From the NCBI GenBank assembly GCA_035275065.1, contig DATENM010000153.1, positions 124,001 to 188,000 on the forward strand: a DNA stretch of 64,000 nt. The letters run 5' to 3'. Under the pieces are notes generated by a model. The model was given only the letters and a program-made list of their open reading frames with translations, was not told the DNA's origin and made no database searches. The position numbers and the translations under genes were made by a program. The DNA comes from Blastocatellia bacterium. GTDB lineage: Bacteria > Acidobacteriota > Blastocatellia > UBA7656. This document shows positions 1 through 9,291 of this stretch, in pieces (positions within the stretch are counted from its first letter, which is position 1; each line of letters begins with the position of its first letter).

Positions 1-173
1 ATGCGCTTGAGCAGGTCGGCGACGCGCTGCTCGACCGACAGGCGCGGGTTCTTATAATCCGGCTGCTTCTCTTGCGACGGCGCGTCGTGAGCCAGCGACA
101 GCCCGAGCGCCATCGTCATCAACAATGCGACAGTCAGCGCCATGTGAGCGCGAAGGTTCCTAATCAGTCTCAT
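1..173 (-). CDS. Glycoside hydrolase family 3 protein (beta-glucosidase-like), N-terminal part only
   Basis: Only the first 57 codons are present; the gene runs off the left edge. The ATG at 173 opens a signal-peptide-like stretch (basic MRLIRNLRAH followed by a hydrophobic core rich in L, A and M). After it come YKNPRLSVEQRVADLLKR residues, which match the segment that precedes the first conserved block of secreted GH3 enzymes. The family removes terminal beta-linked sugars from oligosaccharides, usually in the periplasm. The catalytic domain lies outside the window, so substrate cannot be judged. Family assignment rests on this short motif alone. Confidence 0.6.
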   Translation of the reverse strand, partial: MRLIRNLRAHMALTVALLMTMALGLSLAHDAPSQEKQPDYKNPRLSVEQRVADLLKR

Positions 174-555
174 TCAGATCGACCTCGTTTTGTAAATCAG
201 CTTACGTTGCTGCTCGCCCGAGGAATGATGCCATGAAACCGCGCTGCTTGACGGCGCACACAAGCCTGACCCACTCGACGCCTCGCATCGGCGCGAGCCC
301 GCGTCGCGGGATGGCTTTCAAGATGGCGTGTGTTGCGCAAGTCTTTGGTGAACAGCTTCCCCCGGCTGCATCGCTCGGAAATATACGCGCTCGGCAGCGT
401 GCGGGCAACCGGATTATTCCGGGCGCCGGGGCGGGCGCGCTCCAGATTAAAATGCTTAATCGCCGGTATTGTGAGTTGACCTCCAAATTAATTTGTGAAT
501 AATAGCTCTCATCACAACGGGTACTCGGGCATTTCCTCAACGTCAGGCTTCACGC
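174..555. other. Intergenic gap between divergent genes
   Basis: About 380 bases lie between the GH3 gene (leftward) and the next gene (rightward). Two overlapping open frames exist on opposite strands, but neither has a ribosome binding site, a recognisable motif or a protein-like composition. The stretch probably holds both divergent promoters. I see no clear hairpin or repeat. Confidence 0.4.
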
Positions 556-570
556 TTGGAGTCGCCAAAT

Positions 571-1599
571 ATGGCCGCAGAAGAGAAAAAACTTGAGCTG
601 GAACTAGAGAAGCAGCCCTCGGAGCGTAGGAAGGAAATCAATGGGATCATTACTACCGAAACCGGTTTGATTGGCACGATTCTGGGAATATGGTATGCGT
701 CGATACCTTCTGCTGTAAAATATATCGGCGTCGGAGTCATAACATTTTTTGTAATTCTAATCGGTTATCGGGCTCTCCGAAACCCGACCGCCACCTATAA
801 AAAAATCCACACTTGGTTTGATAATCTGCGGCCCTTGTTTGTGGTGATTGGCCTGGGGCTGATTATTCTCATCTACTTCAATGTGCGGCAAAGTCTCCAT
901 CAGATAGATGGAATTTCCGAAAATGATCATAAGAAACTCGAAGATATTTACAACCTGGGTCAACAAATTCATGAGGCTGTCCAGCCATCGGAAAAAATTT
1001 CTCGCATTCTTTTCAACAAGGCGCCGGGCGGCCTCTATAACTCGTGGGATAATAATTCCCTGTTGCAGCACTATATCCAGGTGGAAGGCGAAATAGGGAC
1101 TTCGATGTGGGTCTATGATCCAGACGGCGCGGCGCACTTTTCTTATCACGTTAATAAAGGGATCAGACAGAATGACGCCAACGCCAGTTCCGGCGGTTAC
1201 TTGACATTCTACAGTAGTCCTTGTGATCGGCTGACCTACCATGAGTTCAGCTTCGCCTGCAAGGCGGAGGTGGCAAAGGGAGAGTGCTACCCGGACGTTG
1301 GCATACGCCTGGCCGTCGACGACCCCAGGAATCCCTATATCCCGAACCGGGAACGGGTGACCTACGAAATTTCTTCGTTGAACGAGTACTACAAGGGCAA
1401 ACTCCATATCGATGAGAATTGGCATACTTTCACGGTTAATCTGGGCGATTTTCAACAGATGCGTTACCAATTTGTGGAAGGGCTTGATGGCAACGCCCTC
1501 AATAAAATTGTTTTCTTTGTGAGCAATAACCAGGTCATTAAATGCCCGAAGGGTAAATTGTGGTTCCGGGATGTAAAGTTCAGCTCAGGTAAGCCATAA
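571..1599 (+). CDS. Membrane-anchored protein with C-terminal beta-rich ligand-binding-like domain
   Basis: The predicted product is about 342 residues from the ATG at 571; a TTG at 556 is an alternative start. It opens with a charged, Glu/Lys-rich helix, then has two hydrophobic segments (about residues 30-70 and 90-110). A short linker follows, and then about 200 residues with many aromatic and beta-strand-like stretches that resemble a jelly-roll carbohydrate-binding fold (inference, no family firmly recognised). It lies about 80 bases upstream of a glycosyltransferase gene on the same strand, so it may bind or help export a polysaccharide. Codon use is less GC-rich than in the neighbours, which may point to separate ancestry. 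Confidence 0.55.
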   Translation: MAAEEKKLELELEKQPSERRKEINGIITTETGLIGTILGIWYASIPSAVKYIGVGVITFFVILIGYRALRNPTATYKKIHTWFDNLRPLFVVIGLGLIILIYFNVRQSLHQIDGISENDHKKLEDIYNLGQQIHEAVQPSEKISRILFNKAPGGLYNSWDNNSLLQHYIQVEGEIGTSMWVYDPDGAAHFSYHVNKGIRQNDANASSGGYLTFYSSPCDRLTYHEFSFACKAEVAKGECYPDVGIRLAVDDPRNPYIPNRERVTYEISSLNEYYKGKLHIDENWHTFTVNLGDFQQMRYQFVEGLDGNALNKIVFFVSNNQVIKCPKGKLWFRDVKFSSGKP

Positions 1600-1676
1600 A
1601 GCGCGCGGCGCATTCTGCGGTAAGCAGTTCAGGCGTGCCGGCGCAAATCGCCGGCTTGCAACACAGGAGAATCTTG

Positions 1677-3368
1677 ATGAAAAAACCGCATCTCTGGTTG
1701 AGCGTTCTTGGACTCTGGCTGCTGGCGGTGGTACTCGGACAGCGCGCTTTGCTGGCCTTGTTATTTGAGCCTCTCTCAATTCCCGGATTCATCTCGCTCG
1801 TCTTCTTTCTGGCGTGGATTAACTTCGCCTGGCTTTACGGCATCTATCAACTCGCGGCCACGGTCTTTGCGGCGATCACGCCGCGCCTCAACCCTCGCCA
1901 CGCGCGGCCTGCACCGCATGAGTCCGACATCGCCGTTCTCTACACCACGATGAACGACTTTTCGGAAGCCGCCGCCCGCTCCTGCGTCAACCTGAGTTAC
2001 CCGCAGTTTCATGTTTTCTTGTTAGACGATAGCACGGAGCCGCAAGAAAGGTCGCGAGTCGACGAATTTCATCGCCGCTTTCCGCACCTCACCACCGTGA
2101 TGCGCAGGCCGAATCTTCACGGGTTCAAGGCCGGAAATCTAAACCACGCGCTCGAACTCATCGCCGACCGGTATGAATTCTTTGTCGTCTGTGATGCGGA
2201 TGGCGTCTTGCCTGCCGATTTTCTCGGCCGCGCCATCGCCTATTTCACCAATGAGCAGGTGGGCTTCGTGCAAGCCCGGCAGCGGGTCGTTAGGTCAGAC
2301 CGCAACACGGCGTTCGCAAATGAACTGGCCGCTAGCGTCGAGATTTATTGGCAGCGCATCGTTCCCGCGACGCAGCATTTCGGCTTCGTCATCTTTCATG
2401 GACATGGAGGAATGATTCGGACAAGCGTCTGGCAGAAGGTGGGCGGCTTCCCGACCGTCGTGGCCGAAGACCTGGCCTTCTCGACGCGCGCTCGCCAGGA
2501 AGGCTATGTCGGCCTACTCGCCGACGATCTGGTTTGCGAGGAGGAGTTCCCATCCTCCTACGAGGCGTTTGCAAGGCGCCAGCTCAAGTACACGCGCGGG
2601 GCGCTCGAACACCTGGCCAAAGACATGCCTGCCTTTCTGCTCTCTGCAAGAATCACCTGGGTTGAAAAACTGGATCGACTGCTGGCCAGTCTGGCGATGG
2701 TGTCGGCGTTTCCCTTCTTCCTCTTCCTGATGAACTTCACGCTGGTGCTTCCCTTCATCTTTTCGGCGCCCTCCAGCCGGCTCGGCGGACCATTCGCGCG
2801 TCTCATGTCGGTTTGGGGGCTGCTCAGGATCGACACGGATCAGGTGCCGATCCTCACCTGGCCCTTTATCGTCATGACCGTTATCGCCCTCTTCGGGCCG
2901 CTCGCCCCGGCAGCCTGCCATCTCTGGAAGCGCCCGGCGGAACTCGCTCGGTACATCGCCACTTCCATAGCGATTCACCTATCGCTCATCCTGAGCCAGT
3001 TCTGGGAGATGCTCTTGCTGGCGACGACCGGCAGAAACGCCTTTCCTGTCACCGGAGATCGAGCCGCCAGTCAGCCAAGCCGTGAAGAGCGGCGCGCCGC
3101 TGACCGCTTCAGGCAGAATGCGCCGGGGTTATTAGGCCTGGCGATTCTGTTTATGGCAGCCATCGTTTCAGCCAACGTCGGAGTGCTGCCGGTCTGTTTC
3201 GCTCTGGCTGCGGGGGTGGCGATCAATCAATGGGGATGGGAGCATTCGCTGGCGCGCATAACCGTGCTCCTGCCGCTGACCATTATCATTCTGCTAATCA
3301 TCTTTGCGACGGATACGGCCATCGCCGCCTCCGGCTCATCCATTATCGCGGCGCTCTCCGGCTTTTAG
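1677..3368 (+). CDS. Family 2 glycosyltransferase, cellulose-synthase-like, membrane-bound
   Basis: The ATG at 1677 is chosen because AGGAGA lies just upstream. The 563-residue product has two N-terminal membrane helices, then a GT-A catalytic domain. Visible motifs are DDS, the DxD sugar-nucleotide/metal site in VVCDADG, the catalytic ED in VVAEDLAFSTR and a QxxRW-like element in RRQLKYTRG. Several membrane helices follow (about residues 330-480 and 490-560). This is the arrangement of processive polysaccharide synthases that polymerise and extrude a glycan through the inner membrane. No PilZ domain is visible. The upstream membrane protein with a possible sugar-binding domain may be a partner. 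The polymer made cannot be told from sequence. Confidence 0.85.
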   Translation: MKKPHLWLSVLGLWLLAVVLGQRALLALLFEPLSIPGFISLVFFLAWINFAWLYGIYQLAATVFAAITPRLNPRHARPAPHESDIAVLYTTMNDFSEAAARSCVNLSYPQFHVFLLDDSTEPQERSRVDEFHRRFPHLTTVMRRPNLHGFKAGNLNHALELIADRYEFFVVCDADGVLPADFLGRAIAYFTNEQVGFVQARQRVVRSDRNTAFANELAASVEIYWQRIVPATQHFGFVIFHGHGGMIRTSVWQKVGGFPTVVAEDLAFSTRARQEGYVGLLADDLVCEEEFPSSYEAFARRQLKYTRGALEHLAKDMPAFLLSARITWVEKLDRLLASLAMVSAFPFFLFLMNFTLVLPFIFSAPSSRLGGPFARLMSVWGLLRIDTDQVPILTWPFIVMTVIALFGPLAPAACHLWKRPAELARYIATSIAIHLSLILSQFWEMLLLATTGRNAFPVTGDRAASQPSREERRAADRFRQNAPGLLGLAILFMAAIVSANVGVLPVCFALAAGVAINQWGWEHSLARITVLLPLTIIILLIIFATDTAIAASGSSIIAALSGF

Positions 3369-3482
3369 CCGAGCCCTGCCGGCCTTGCAAAATCCACCGG
3401 CTGATTGCCGACACCAAGAGCTTGCCTGTTGCTTGCGGCTATGCTTACATTGCCCTTGCCATTATAAACCGGAGGGAAGCAA

Positions 3483-3854
3483 ATGCCAGCGCGTAGCCCG
3501 CATGAGATGCACGATCTGTTCAGCAAACATTTTCTCGCCAAAGACGCCGACGCCATCCTGGCGCTCTACGAGCCCGACGCCGCCTTTATGCCGCAGCCCG
3601 GCCTGATCGTCAACGGCCACGCCGCGATCCGCGAAGCCCTTGGCGGCTTTCTGGCGCTCAATGCCGAATTCAGTATGCAGCCCGGAAACATCATCGAGGC
3701 CGGCGACCTTGCGCTGATCATCTCGAAGTGGACCTTGAAAGGCACAGACCCCACCGGCGCGGCGGTTGATCTGGCGGGGCAGACGGCAGATGTCGCGCGC
3801 CGCCAGGCCGACGGCTCCTGGCTGTTCGTCATCGATAACCCTTACGGCATGTAA
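3483..3854 (+). CDS. NTF2-like / SnoaL-like (YybH, DUF4440-type) protein
   Basis: This is a 123-residue soluble protein. The start is supported by GGAGGG ten bases upstream. The pattern, an N-terminal helix, LYEPDAAFMPQPG, a helix around GHAAIREALGGFL, then paired strands ending in WLFVIDNPYG, is typical of the small cone-shaped NTF2-like fold. Members are small-molecule enzymes or binding proteins of varied function, so no reaction can be assigned. It stands alone between the glycosyltransferase gene and a convergent thioredoxin-fold gene. Confidence 0.75.
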   Translation: MPARSPHEMHDLFSKHFLAKDADAILALYEPDAAFMPQPGLIVNGHAAIREALGGFLALNAEFSMQPGNIIEAGDLALIISKWTLKGTDPTGAAVDLAGQTADVARRQADGSWLFVIDNPYGM

Positions 3855-3948
3855 GCGGCGGGACATTCGTCGAGCCCTTCGCACGCGCCGCAATTCGGGC
3901 CGTGATGGTCGTCGCGGCTCACCTGTGGGCATTCGTGTGGGTAACGGC

Positions 3949-4770
3949 TTACGGGTCTTTGCGCACATACGGCTTGCGCGCGAGGATAGCTGCCAGGTCT
4001 TCCTCCATCGTCTTGGCGGAGGGGGTTTCGATGATGCGCCCGATCTCGTGGCCATCGCGCTCGACGATCACGGTCGGAACTTTCTTGATGTCGTTCTGCT
4101 TGACGAACTCAGCGGGCTCGACAAACTTGTTGGCGATGCCGACCAGCTTGATCTTGATGTGCTTGTTATGGGCTTCGTGCAGCGCCCGCAGCAACTGCGG
4201 CACATAATGTTTGCTGTCGCCGCACCAAGTGCCGGCGGCGATGATGACGGTGGTGTCCGGCTTGTTCTGCTTGAGCGCCGCCACCGACGGCGCGTCGGGC
4301 TGATACTTGTTCATCAAGGTCCGCCAGATCGGCACGTCGTCCCAGATATTGGCTTCGCTCAGATTGCCCACCAGCCCTTTATGCCGCATGACCAGATAGG
4401 CTTTGCCGTTCAAGTCGAAGGTGTAGGTGGTGTCATCGACAGCGGTGAGCGGGCCGGCGATGTCGGCCACGGCGCGCGCGTCGGAAGTCGCCGTGGTGCG
4501 GTCGGCGGCAACCTGCCATGCGGATTTCGGCACCGTGCCGACCATATTGATATCCAGATCAAGCTCGATGACGCGGTCGAGGCTTGGCACCACCAGCGCC
4601 ATGCGTTTGGGAGTTTCCGAATAAAAGACTTGAATCGCCCGATCCACCTGACCGGCGACGTAAACGTCGCGCGTCGCATCGGTCCACTTGATCGTCGAGC
4701 CCTGCTCCTGCCCGCGCCCCACCGCGCAGGCCATCAGCAAGACGAATAGAAACCATTTGCACTTCGACAT
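3949..4770 (-). CDS. Secreted thioredoxin-fold protein with WCGDS active-site motif
   Basis: The start at 4770 is preferred to a GTG six bases upstream because GGAGG sits at the right distance. The 273-residue product has a signal peptide (FLFVLLMACAVGRG). An N-terminal beta-rich half of about 150 residues is not recognised. The C-terminal thioredoxin fold has GTWCGDSKHY near residue 183 and the cis-proline segment KKVPTVIV. WCGDS carries a single active-site cysteine, so classic dithiol exchange is unlikely; related proteins are annotated as thioredoxin family without a defined role. Probable location is periplasm. Confidence 0.75.
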   Translation of the reverse strand: MSKCKWFLFVLLMACAVGRGQEQGSTIKWTDATRDVYVAGQVDRAIQVFYSETPKRMALVVPSLDRVIELDLDINMVGTVPKSAWQVAADRTTATSDARAVADIAGPLTAVDDTTYTFDLNGKAYLVMRHKGLVGNLSEANIWDDVPIWRTLMNKYQPDAPSVAALKQNKPDTTVIIAAGTWCGDSKHYVPQLLRALHEAHNKHIKIKLVGIANKFVEPAEFVKQNDIKKVPTVIVERDGHEIGRIIETPSAKTMEEDLAAILARKPYVRKDP

Positions 4771-5110
4771 TCTCACCTCCGCCCTTCAACAGCCTCGCAA
4801 ACAACCCGGCACATGAATTTCCGCTGACTCTTCATCTTGCCATGAGAGTTTACCTGCCGTCATCTTTTCCGAGATAGGATGGAGATATTGGGCGAGAAGG
4901 CGCGCGCCATAAACAGGAAAAGGCGTAAGTCGAAGTCACGCTGGAAAATGACTCCGGCCCACGCCCTCCGTTGATCTCATCTGCAATGAGGGTGCCAGGC
5001 CAATTCCGCGGCTAACCATTGGAAAACCGCGTACCGCCCGCCGCGCGTCGGGTAAAACTCCGCGCCCGCCGCGAAGAATTCCACAGCCCGACGACCCATC
5101 ACCCACTACG
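4771..5110. other. Intergenic gap
   Basis: About 340 bases between the thioredoxin-fold gene and the 3' end of the YwiC-like gene. Both flanking genes point left, so the promoter of the thioredoxin-fold gene should lie here. I see no ORF with coding character, no long inverted repeat and no tandem array. Confidence 0.4.
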
Positions 5111-5977
5111 TTACAACGGTCGCAAGGTCAGGGTGATGAAGACCAGAAAGACCAGCGAGTAGACGATCTCGGTCATGCCGACGCGCTTGAGGTTGATCCG
5201 CTCCGTAGGCTTCGCCAGGTGCCAGAACGAACGGCCCAGCACCGGCGCAAAGGCCAGCAGCACGAGCAGGCTGAGATTGCTGGTAACGCCTGCGATCACC
5301 AGCCCCGCCAGCAGTGCCGTGTGATAGAGCGCACAGCGCCACCACGACTGCCGCCGCTGCTCTTGCTTGCGCCGGTTCAGCCAGTGGACGCGCAGCTTGA
5401 CATAAAAGACGCTGCTCGTGAAATAGAGCGCGCACAGCGCCCACAGCCACAGCGCCGCCGCGTCCCACGCGCCGCACGCCACATAATAGGTTGACGGCGC
5501 GGTCAGCGTCAGTCCGAGGATCGCCATGACCTCGCCAGCAATCGTGCGGTCTTCGCGGCGCGTCGCCTGTTCGGCATTATAAAAGAGCAGCCCGGCGGTC
5601 GCCGCTGCCATCGGGATCAGCCAGTAGAGCTTGTAGACCAGGATGAGCGGCGCACCGCTCGTCCCTGCGAGCAGCGCGTAAATCACCAGGCTTTTGAAGG
5701 CCTGCGGCTGCGGCTGGCCGCGGCGCCGCCCGCGCCACCACGCGAGCAGCGATTCGCGGGCGATGAACAGAAACGTCGTCGAGAAGAATAACCAGACGAC
5801 GCGCAGGTTGAAGCTCGCCGCGACCAGCGCCCCCGCGACCAGCGGCACATAGAGCATAGCCCACGCGCCATGCTCTCTCGGCAGTCGCAGCGCCGAGCGA
5901 ATCTTTCGCTTCGGCGTCGGACGCGCCGGCGGCGCTAGGGCCGCGTTCAAGATTAATTCAGGTTTTATGATGTCCAT
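5111..5977 (-). CDS. YwiC-like integral membrane protein
   Basis: From the ATG at 5977 the product is 288 residues with about eight to nine membrane helices. The segment LPREHGAWAMLYVPLVAG is the hallmark opening of the YwiC-like family. Function of the family is unknown; in Bacillus subtilis ywiC lies near the nitrate-respiration and fnr genes. Here it is the last gene of a minus-strand run of hemN and multihaem cytochromes, so a link to anaerobic respiration or haem metabolism is a reasonable inference. The ribosome site is weak; starts further upstream give an extra non-hydrophobic leader and are less likely. Confidence 0.75.
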   Translation of the reverse strand: MDIIKPELILNAALAPPARPTPKRKIRSALRLPREHGAWAMLYVPLVAGALVAASFNLRVVWLFFSTTFLFIARESLLAWWRGRRRGQPQPQAFKSLVIYALLAGTSGAPLILVYKLYWLIPMAAATAGLLFYNAEQATRREDRTIAGEVMAILGLTLTAPSTYYVACGAWDAAALWLWALCALYFTSSVFYVKLRVHWLNRRKQEQRRQSWWRCALYHTALLAGLVIAGVTSNLSLLVLLAFAPVLGRSFWHLAKPTERINLKRVGMTEIVYSLVFLVFITLTLRPL

Positions 5978-6050
5978 AATCGTTTCCCGTTCCTTGCTCG
6001 TTCCCAATCCCGGCGGATTGCTCACAGCGCCGGCCAATCAACAAGCCCCA

Positions 6051-7472
6051 TCAAAGTGTCTTAGAAAAAACCTGTCGCCTCGCCATTTCGGGTTGGTTCA
6101 AGTAAGCGTCAAAAACCATTGCCACGTTGCGGATGAAGATGCGGCCCAGCGGCGCGACCGCGATGCGGTCGCCGCCCATGACGACAAGCCCATCGCGCTC
6201 AAGCTCCGCCAGACGGCTCAGCTCCGGCGCGAAGTGGGCGTCGAAATCGATATCGAACTCGCGGGCGATTTCGCTTTTCACCAGCACGCAGTGGCAGAGC
6301 AAGCGGTTGATGACAGCGCGCCGCAGCTTATCTTCCTGGCTCACATGCATGCCGCGCATCACCGGTAGGCGGCCCGCTTGAATCGCCTCGTAATAACGCG
6401 GCAACTCGCGCCAGTTTTGCGCGTAAGCGTCTTCGAGGCCGCTGATCGAGCTGACACCCATCGCGTAGAGATCGCAGCCCGCCTTCGTCGTGTAGCCCTG
6501 AAAGTTGCGGTGCAAGGTGCGCTCGTCCTGTGCGCGGCTGATCTCGTCATCGGGCCGGGCGAAGTGATCCAGGCCGATGTAGCGGAAGCCCGCTTCGGTG
6601 AAGCGCTCGATGGCGCTCGTCAGAATGCGGAACTTCTCTATGCCGTCGGGCAGGTGGCGCGCGAAGCTGCCCTGCTGTTTCTTCATCCAGGGGACGTGCG
6701 CGTAGCTGAACACGGCGATGCGGTCGGGCCGCATCTTTATGACCTTGTCAATCGTATCGCTGAAGCTGGCGGCGGTCTGGTGCGGCAGCCCGTAGATCAG
6801 ATCGATGTTGATGCTCTCATAACCGATCTCGCGGCAGTAATCGAACAATTGCCGCGTCGGCTCATAAGGCTGGATGCGGCGGATGGTCTGCTGCACCAGC
6901 GGATCGAAATCCTGTATGCCCATGCTGACACGGTTGAAGCCGACGCGCCGCATGGCGAGCGCATGCTCTGGGGTCGTCACACGCGGGTCAACTTCGACGC
7001 TGATCTCGGCGCTTTCAGAAAAGCGGAAACGTTTCTGGATGTGGCCGTAGAGGTCTTCGATCTGCGCCGGCGTCAGGTAAGTCGGCGTGCCGCCGCCCCA
7101 GTGCAGTTGCTCGACTTTGCGCGACGGCAGCACAGCGGCGCTCAGCCAATCGGTCTCGCGCTTCAGCGCCTCAAGGTAAGGGTGCGCCACCTCATGCTTT
7201 TTGCTGATGACCACGTTGCAGCCGCAGTAGAGGCAGAGCGACTCGCAAAAGGGGATGTGAAAGTAGAGCGACAGCGGCGCCGGCTGCGGCTTGCCATTGG
7301 CTTCATCGAGCGCCTCACGCCATGCGGCTTCATCGAACTGGTCGTCCCATTCCGGGGCGGTCGGGTAGCTCGTATAGCGCGGGCCGGGCTGGTTGTACTT
7401 CTCAAGCGTCGCGGGCGAAACGGCGAGGCGTTCGCCGTTGAGGGTGAAATCTAAAGTCTCTCTCGTCGTCAT
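6051..7472 (-). CDS. hemN: Oxygen-independent coproporphyrinogen III oxidase (radical SAM)
   Basis: The 473-residue product is close to the usual 450-470 of HemN. It carries GPRYTSYPTAPEW near the N terminus, the radical-SAM cysteine cluster in FCESLCLYCGCN, the glycine-rich GGGTPTYL segment, and a C-terminal HemN domain ending in NVAMVFDAYL. The enzyme converts coproporphyrinogen III to protoporphyrinogen IX in the cytoplasm without oxygen. The extra cysteine after the CX3CX2C motif and the GPRYTSYPT region separate true HemN from HemW. AGGAAC precedes the ATG. It follows the multihaem cytochrome genes on the same strand, consistent with haem supply for them under anoxia. Confidence 0.93.
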   Translation of the reverse strand: MTTRETLDFTLNGERLAVSPATLEKYNQPGPRYTSYPTAPEWDDQFDEAAWREALDEANGKPQPAPLSLYFHIPFCESLCLYCGCNVVISKKHEVAHPYLEALKRETDWLSAAVLPSRKVEQLHWGGGTPTYLTPAQIEDLYGHIQKRFRFSESAEISVEVDPRVTTPEHALAMRRVGFNRVSMGIQDFDPLVQQTIRRIQPYEPTRQLFDYCREIGYESINIDLIYGLPHQTAASFSDTIDKVIKMRPDRIAVFSYAHVPWMKKQQGSFARHLPDGIEKFRILTSAIERFTEAGFRYIGLDHFARPDDEISRAQDERTLHRNFQGYTTKAGCDLYAMGVSSISGLEDAYAQNWRELPRYYEAIQAGRLPVMRGMHVSQEDKLRRAVINRLLCHCVLVKSEIAREFDIDFDAHFAPELSRLAELERDGLVVMGGDRIAVAPLGRIFIRNVAMVFDAYLNQPEMARRQVFSKTL

Positions 7473-7650
7473 GATCGGTTCCTGTTTTGTTTTTGTTCTT
7501 GAGATTCATAAGAGGAAAGGCAACCGTCATACCGCGCCGCAGGCGCTTAAAACCAACAACTTAGGTGTCGCGCGCCAGGAGGCGTGCGGAAAATTGCTCA
7601 ACAGCCCGCGTGGAATTTCGCAGACGAAAGGATGCCGAGACGCGTCGCCG

Positions 7651-9156
7651 TTATTGTTTAATCCCCTTCCCCGTGTGGCAGTCGGCACAGTTGCTGCCGC
7701 TGACATCCATGTCGAGCGGGTGTGAGAAGGAATTGTCTTTGATCGGCACCGGCTTGCCGCCTTCGCTCTGGTCCAGCACCGTGTGACAGATGTTACAGTC
7801 GTTGCGAATGACTGTGCCTTCTTTGCTCACATGCTGGCCGTCGTGGCAGCGGAAGCAGCCCTGGAAGTACATATGGCCGATGTTGTCGGGGTGGGTCTGC
7901 CAGTCTACCTTCATCTCAGGGAAGATGTAGGTCTTGAAGATGCGCTGGACTTCCGTGATGGCGCTGCGTATCGCCTCCGGCTTGCTGCTGTAGAGGTCGG
8001 GATAGTTCTTGCGATAATAGCCGTCGAGGCTGGCGTCAATCTCGCGCATGGCCTGGTCGGTTGTCGTATAGGTTTTGGTAAGGGCTTCGACCGCTTGATG
8101 TTTCAGAAACGGTATCGAGACATCGAGCCGGCCCGACACGAAGCCCTCGTTGACGGCGCGATCCGGCGGCACATATTGATGCGACGGGCGGTTGTGACAG
8201 TCCACACAATCCATGCGGCGCTGCGTGAGCGGCGCGATCTGTTCCGGCGTCAGCTTTGAATTCTTCGCCGTGAACTCGGTGATGTTGCCCTGGCGGTCTT
8301 TCATCCTGACCCAGGGGATCACCTGCCGGTGGTCGTCGGTCGCCGCGTAGGTGATTTCGTTGGCGATGTTCATGTGCCAGTGAATGCCGGAGACCTGGCC
8401 GCTTTCGGGGCTGCCGCCGCCGACGTTGATCAGCATGCGAATCTGCTTCGGCGTGTTGTGCTCGTCGTAGCCGAAGCGATTAAAGATTTTCAACTGCGCG
8501 CCGAAGAACTTCTGCGGCCAGTGGCACTGCTCGCAGGTATCTTGCGCCGGGCGCAGGTTATGCACAGGCGTCGGCACCGGGCGCGGGAATTTCTTGAAGG
8601 TCACCGAGTAGAGCTGGTAAGCCCCCGACAGCTTCGAGCGCACGTACCAGCCGGCGCCCGGCCCGACGTGGCAATCAACGCAGCGCACGCGGGCGTGCGG
8701 CGATGCCAGGTAGGCAGTGAACTCAGGGTTCATCACCGAATGACAGGCCTGGCCGCAGAAGGCTACCGATTCGGTATACTCAAACGCCCGGTAACTGCCG
8801 AAGGCGCTGACCAGCAGGAAGACGAAGGTGACGCCGGCAAAGATCAATAGCCGGCGGCGGCGGCGCGGGTCGTTCAGGTCAATCAGTGGATAAGCGCCGA
8901 TCTCATCTGGCGCCATGCGGCGTCGTTTGCGGCGCTCGATGAGCGCGCCCACGAAGACCACCGCCAGCCCGAAGATCAAGCCCCCCGGAAAAACGATGTA
9001 AGTGAAAATGCCGATGTAAGGGTTCTCGTTGGTCGCCGACAGCTCGATCAGGAAGAGGAAGATAATGCTCAGCAGCGCGGCGATGGCGATGGCCGTGCCG
9101 GCGAGGCTGATGAGGTTGCGAAAGAGGCTCGGCGTTTTTTTTGTACTTGCGGTCAT
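7651..9156 (-). CDS. Inner-membrane seven-haem NapC/NirT-family cytochrome c (ImcH-like)
   Basis: This is a 501-residue protein. Three hydrophobic segments occupy roughly residues 15-40, 45-72 and 98-120, followed by a periplasmic domain with haem motifs CGQACH (a CX3CH), CVDCH, CEQCH, CVDCH, CFRCH, CNICH and CADCH, seven in all. The GQACHSVMNPE block is the NapC/NirT signature for quinol-oxidising membrane cytochromes. Seven haems on a NapC/NirT N terminus is the composition described for ImcH, one inner-membrane gate for extracellular electron transfer in Geobacter. Assignment to ImcH is inference from architecture. It lies downstream of an 11-haem/cytochrome b gene. No clear Shine-Dalgarno is seen. 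Confidence 0.85.
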   Translation of the reverse strand: MTASTKKTPSLFRNLISLAGTAIAIAALLSIIFLFLIELSATNENPYIGIFTYIVFPGGLIFGLAVVFVGALIERRKRRRMAPDEIGAYPLIDLNDPRRRRRLLIFAGVTFVFLLVSAFGSYRAFEYTESVAFCGQACHSVMNPEFTAYLASPHARVRCVDCHVGPGAGWYVRSKLSGAYQLYSVTFKKFPRPVPTPVHNLRPAQDTCEQCHWPQKFFGAQLKIFNRFGYDEHNTPKQIRMLINVGGGSPESGQVSGIHWHMNIANEITYAATDDHRQVIPWVRMKDRQGNITEFTAKNSKLTPEQIAPLTQRRMDCVDCHNRPSHQYVPPDRAVNEGFVSGRLDVSIPFLKHQAVEALTKTYTTTDQAMREIDASLDGYYRKNYPDLYSSKPEAIRSAITEVQRIFKTYIFPEMKVDWQTHPDNIGHMYFQGCFRCHDGQHVSKEGTVIRNDCNICHTVLDQSEGGKPVPIKDNSFSHPLDMDVSGSNCADCHTGKGIKQ

Positions 9157-9189
9157 GGAGGTTTCTCAAAGTTCTAGAGCTGCAATGTA

Positions 9190-9241
9190 GCGCAAGGCGG
9201 TTAGCTTGCGCTCGGGCTGACGCAAGCTAACCGCCTTGCGC
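9190..9241. repeat. Double-palindrome repeat, copy R1
   Basis: Two perfect 21-base inverted arms (9190-9210 and 9221-9241) flank a 10-base spacer. The arms contain GCGCAAGGCGG and its complement. Each arm is itself partly self-complementary (GCGCAAG with CTTGCGC), so either one hairpin or two can form. The same sequence recurs near 31433, 47926 and 55761, always between genes. Here it lies between the 11-haem and 7-haem cytochrome genes. Confidence 0.9.
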
Positions 9242-9256
9242 CACTTCGAACCGAAA

Positions 9257-9286
9257 GCGCGCGCCGGGGCGGCGACCGGCGCGCGC
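9257..9286. terminator. GC-rich hairpin behind the 11-haem cytochrome gene
   Basis: An 11-base perfect inverted repeat (GCGCGCGCCGG at 9257-9267, complement at 9276-9286) with an 8-base loop begins a few bases after the stop codon at 9292. No U-run follows, so it may be a transcript-stabilising or attenuating hairpin rather than an intrinsic terminator. Placed before R1, it could set different expression for the 7-haem gene. Confidence 0.55.
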
Positions 9287-9291
9287 CGAAC

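Noticed and set aside
202..540. Overlapping small frames on both strands between the first two genes
   Set aside because: No ribosome site, no conserved-looking motif and mutual overlap; best read as non-coding.
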